Source: Streptomyces sp. NRRL F-6676 (GTDB taxonomy: Bacteria > Actinomycetota > Actinomycetes > Streptomycetales > Streptomycetaceae). Taken from it: a stretch of DNA of 64,000 nucleotides. Position 1 is the stretch's first letter, and each line of letters begins with the position of its first letter. A model generated the notes under the pieces. The model saw only the letters and a program-made list of their open reading frames with translations, did not search any database and had not been told where the DNA came from. The DNA lies in the NCBI RefSeq assembly GCF_000725625.1, contig NZ_JOHS01000010.1, positions 372,001 through 436,000 of the forward strand. Reading direction: 5' to 3'. Position numbers and translations under genes: made by a program. Of the stretch, positions 63,991 through 64,000 are shown in pieces.

Positions 63991-64000
63991 CCGCGGGTCC

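Overview
This is very probably a Streptomyces chromosome. The DNA is very GC-rich with strong G/C bias at third codon positions, GTG starts are common, and the gene set is typical of the genus: tricorn-like protease, CtpI-type ATPase, WhiJ/DUF397 regulators, hrcA-dnaJ2 under a CIRCE site, and Zur-znuACB next to glyS. From memory, the gene order follows the conserved S. coelicolor segment around SCO2504 (glyS) to SCO2555 (hrcA). I recognised no tRNA, rRNA, CRISPR array, insertion sequence or prophage.

Layout. 1-6.6 kb: a giant multi-HAMP hybrid histidine kinase (minus, running off the window, with a frame break before its receiver) divergent from an RsbW-GAF-SpoIIE phosphatase. 6.6-15.2 kb: hemW, a DUF3097 gene, an MBL hydrolase, CIRCE-hrcA-dnaJ2, then a flavin oxygenase overlapping rsmE. 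15.2-22.2 kb: a tricorn-like protease, HIT protein, RNase Z, adenine deaminase, and a TlrB/RlmA-type rRNA methyltransferase behind a nine-residue Cys-Cys leader peptide. 22.2-25.8 kb: a glucarate catabolic pair (gudD, kdgD) and a PfkB kinase. 25.8-30.7 kb: era, facing the phoH-ybeY-CBS protein-YjbR-CDA-like operon.

30.8-36.1 kb: a protealysin-type M4 protease, its emfourin inhibitor and a GH1 glucosidase as one operon, a small secreted protein, and leuA with a Leu-rich attenuator leader. 36.2-39.6 kb: an accessory regulatory patch (TerB-like protein, HigB/HigA-type toxin-antitoxin pair, WhiJ-like regulator with DUF397 partner, two small genes). 39.6-47.1 kb: recO, uppS, a divergent ridA/hxlR pair, the zinc uptake operon with zur, and glyS. 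47.2-52.3 kb: four regulator or VOC genes and a divergent GlxA-type regulator facing an oxidoreductase-NIPSNAP-HbpS-like operon across a 19-bp-armed inverted repeat. 52.4-57.8 kb: a basic membrane-anchored protein and a 1584-residue P-type ATPase. 57.8-64 kb: dihydrouridine synthase, a 14-TM MFS exporter, and a sulfatase/LTA-synthase-like membrane protein with a very long disordered N-terminus.

Five intergenic regions carry related GC-rich palindromic repeats, mostly where genes converge. Several genes have cis-regulatory sequence readable by eye: CIRCE, the leuA attenuator, a Zur-type palindrome, the 19-bp inverted repeat, and convergent terminator hairpins. Start codons were chosen by ribosome binding site, overlap with the upstream gene and family N-termini. 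Long antisense frames were treated as GC-bias shadows.
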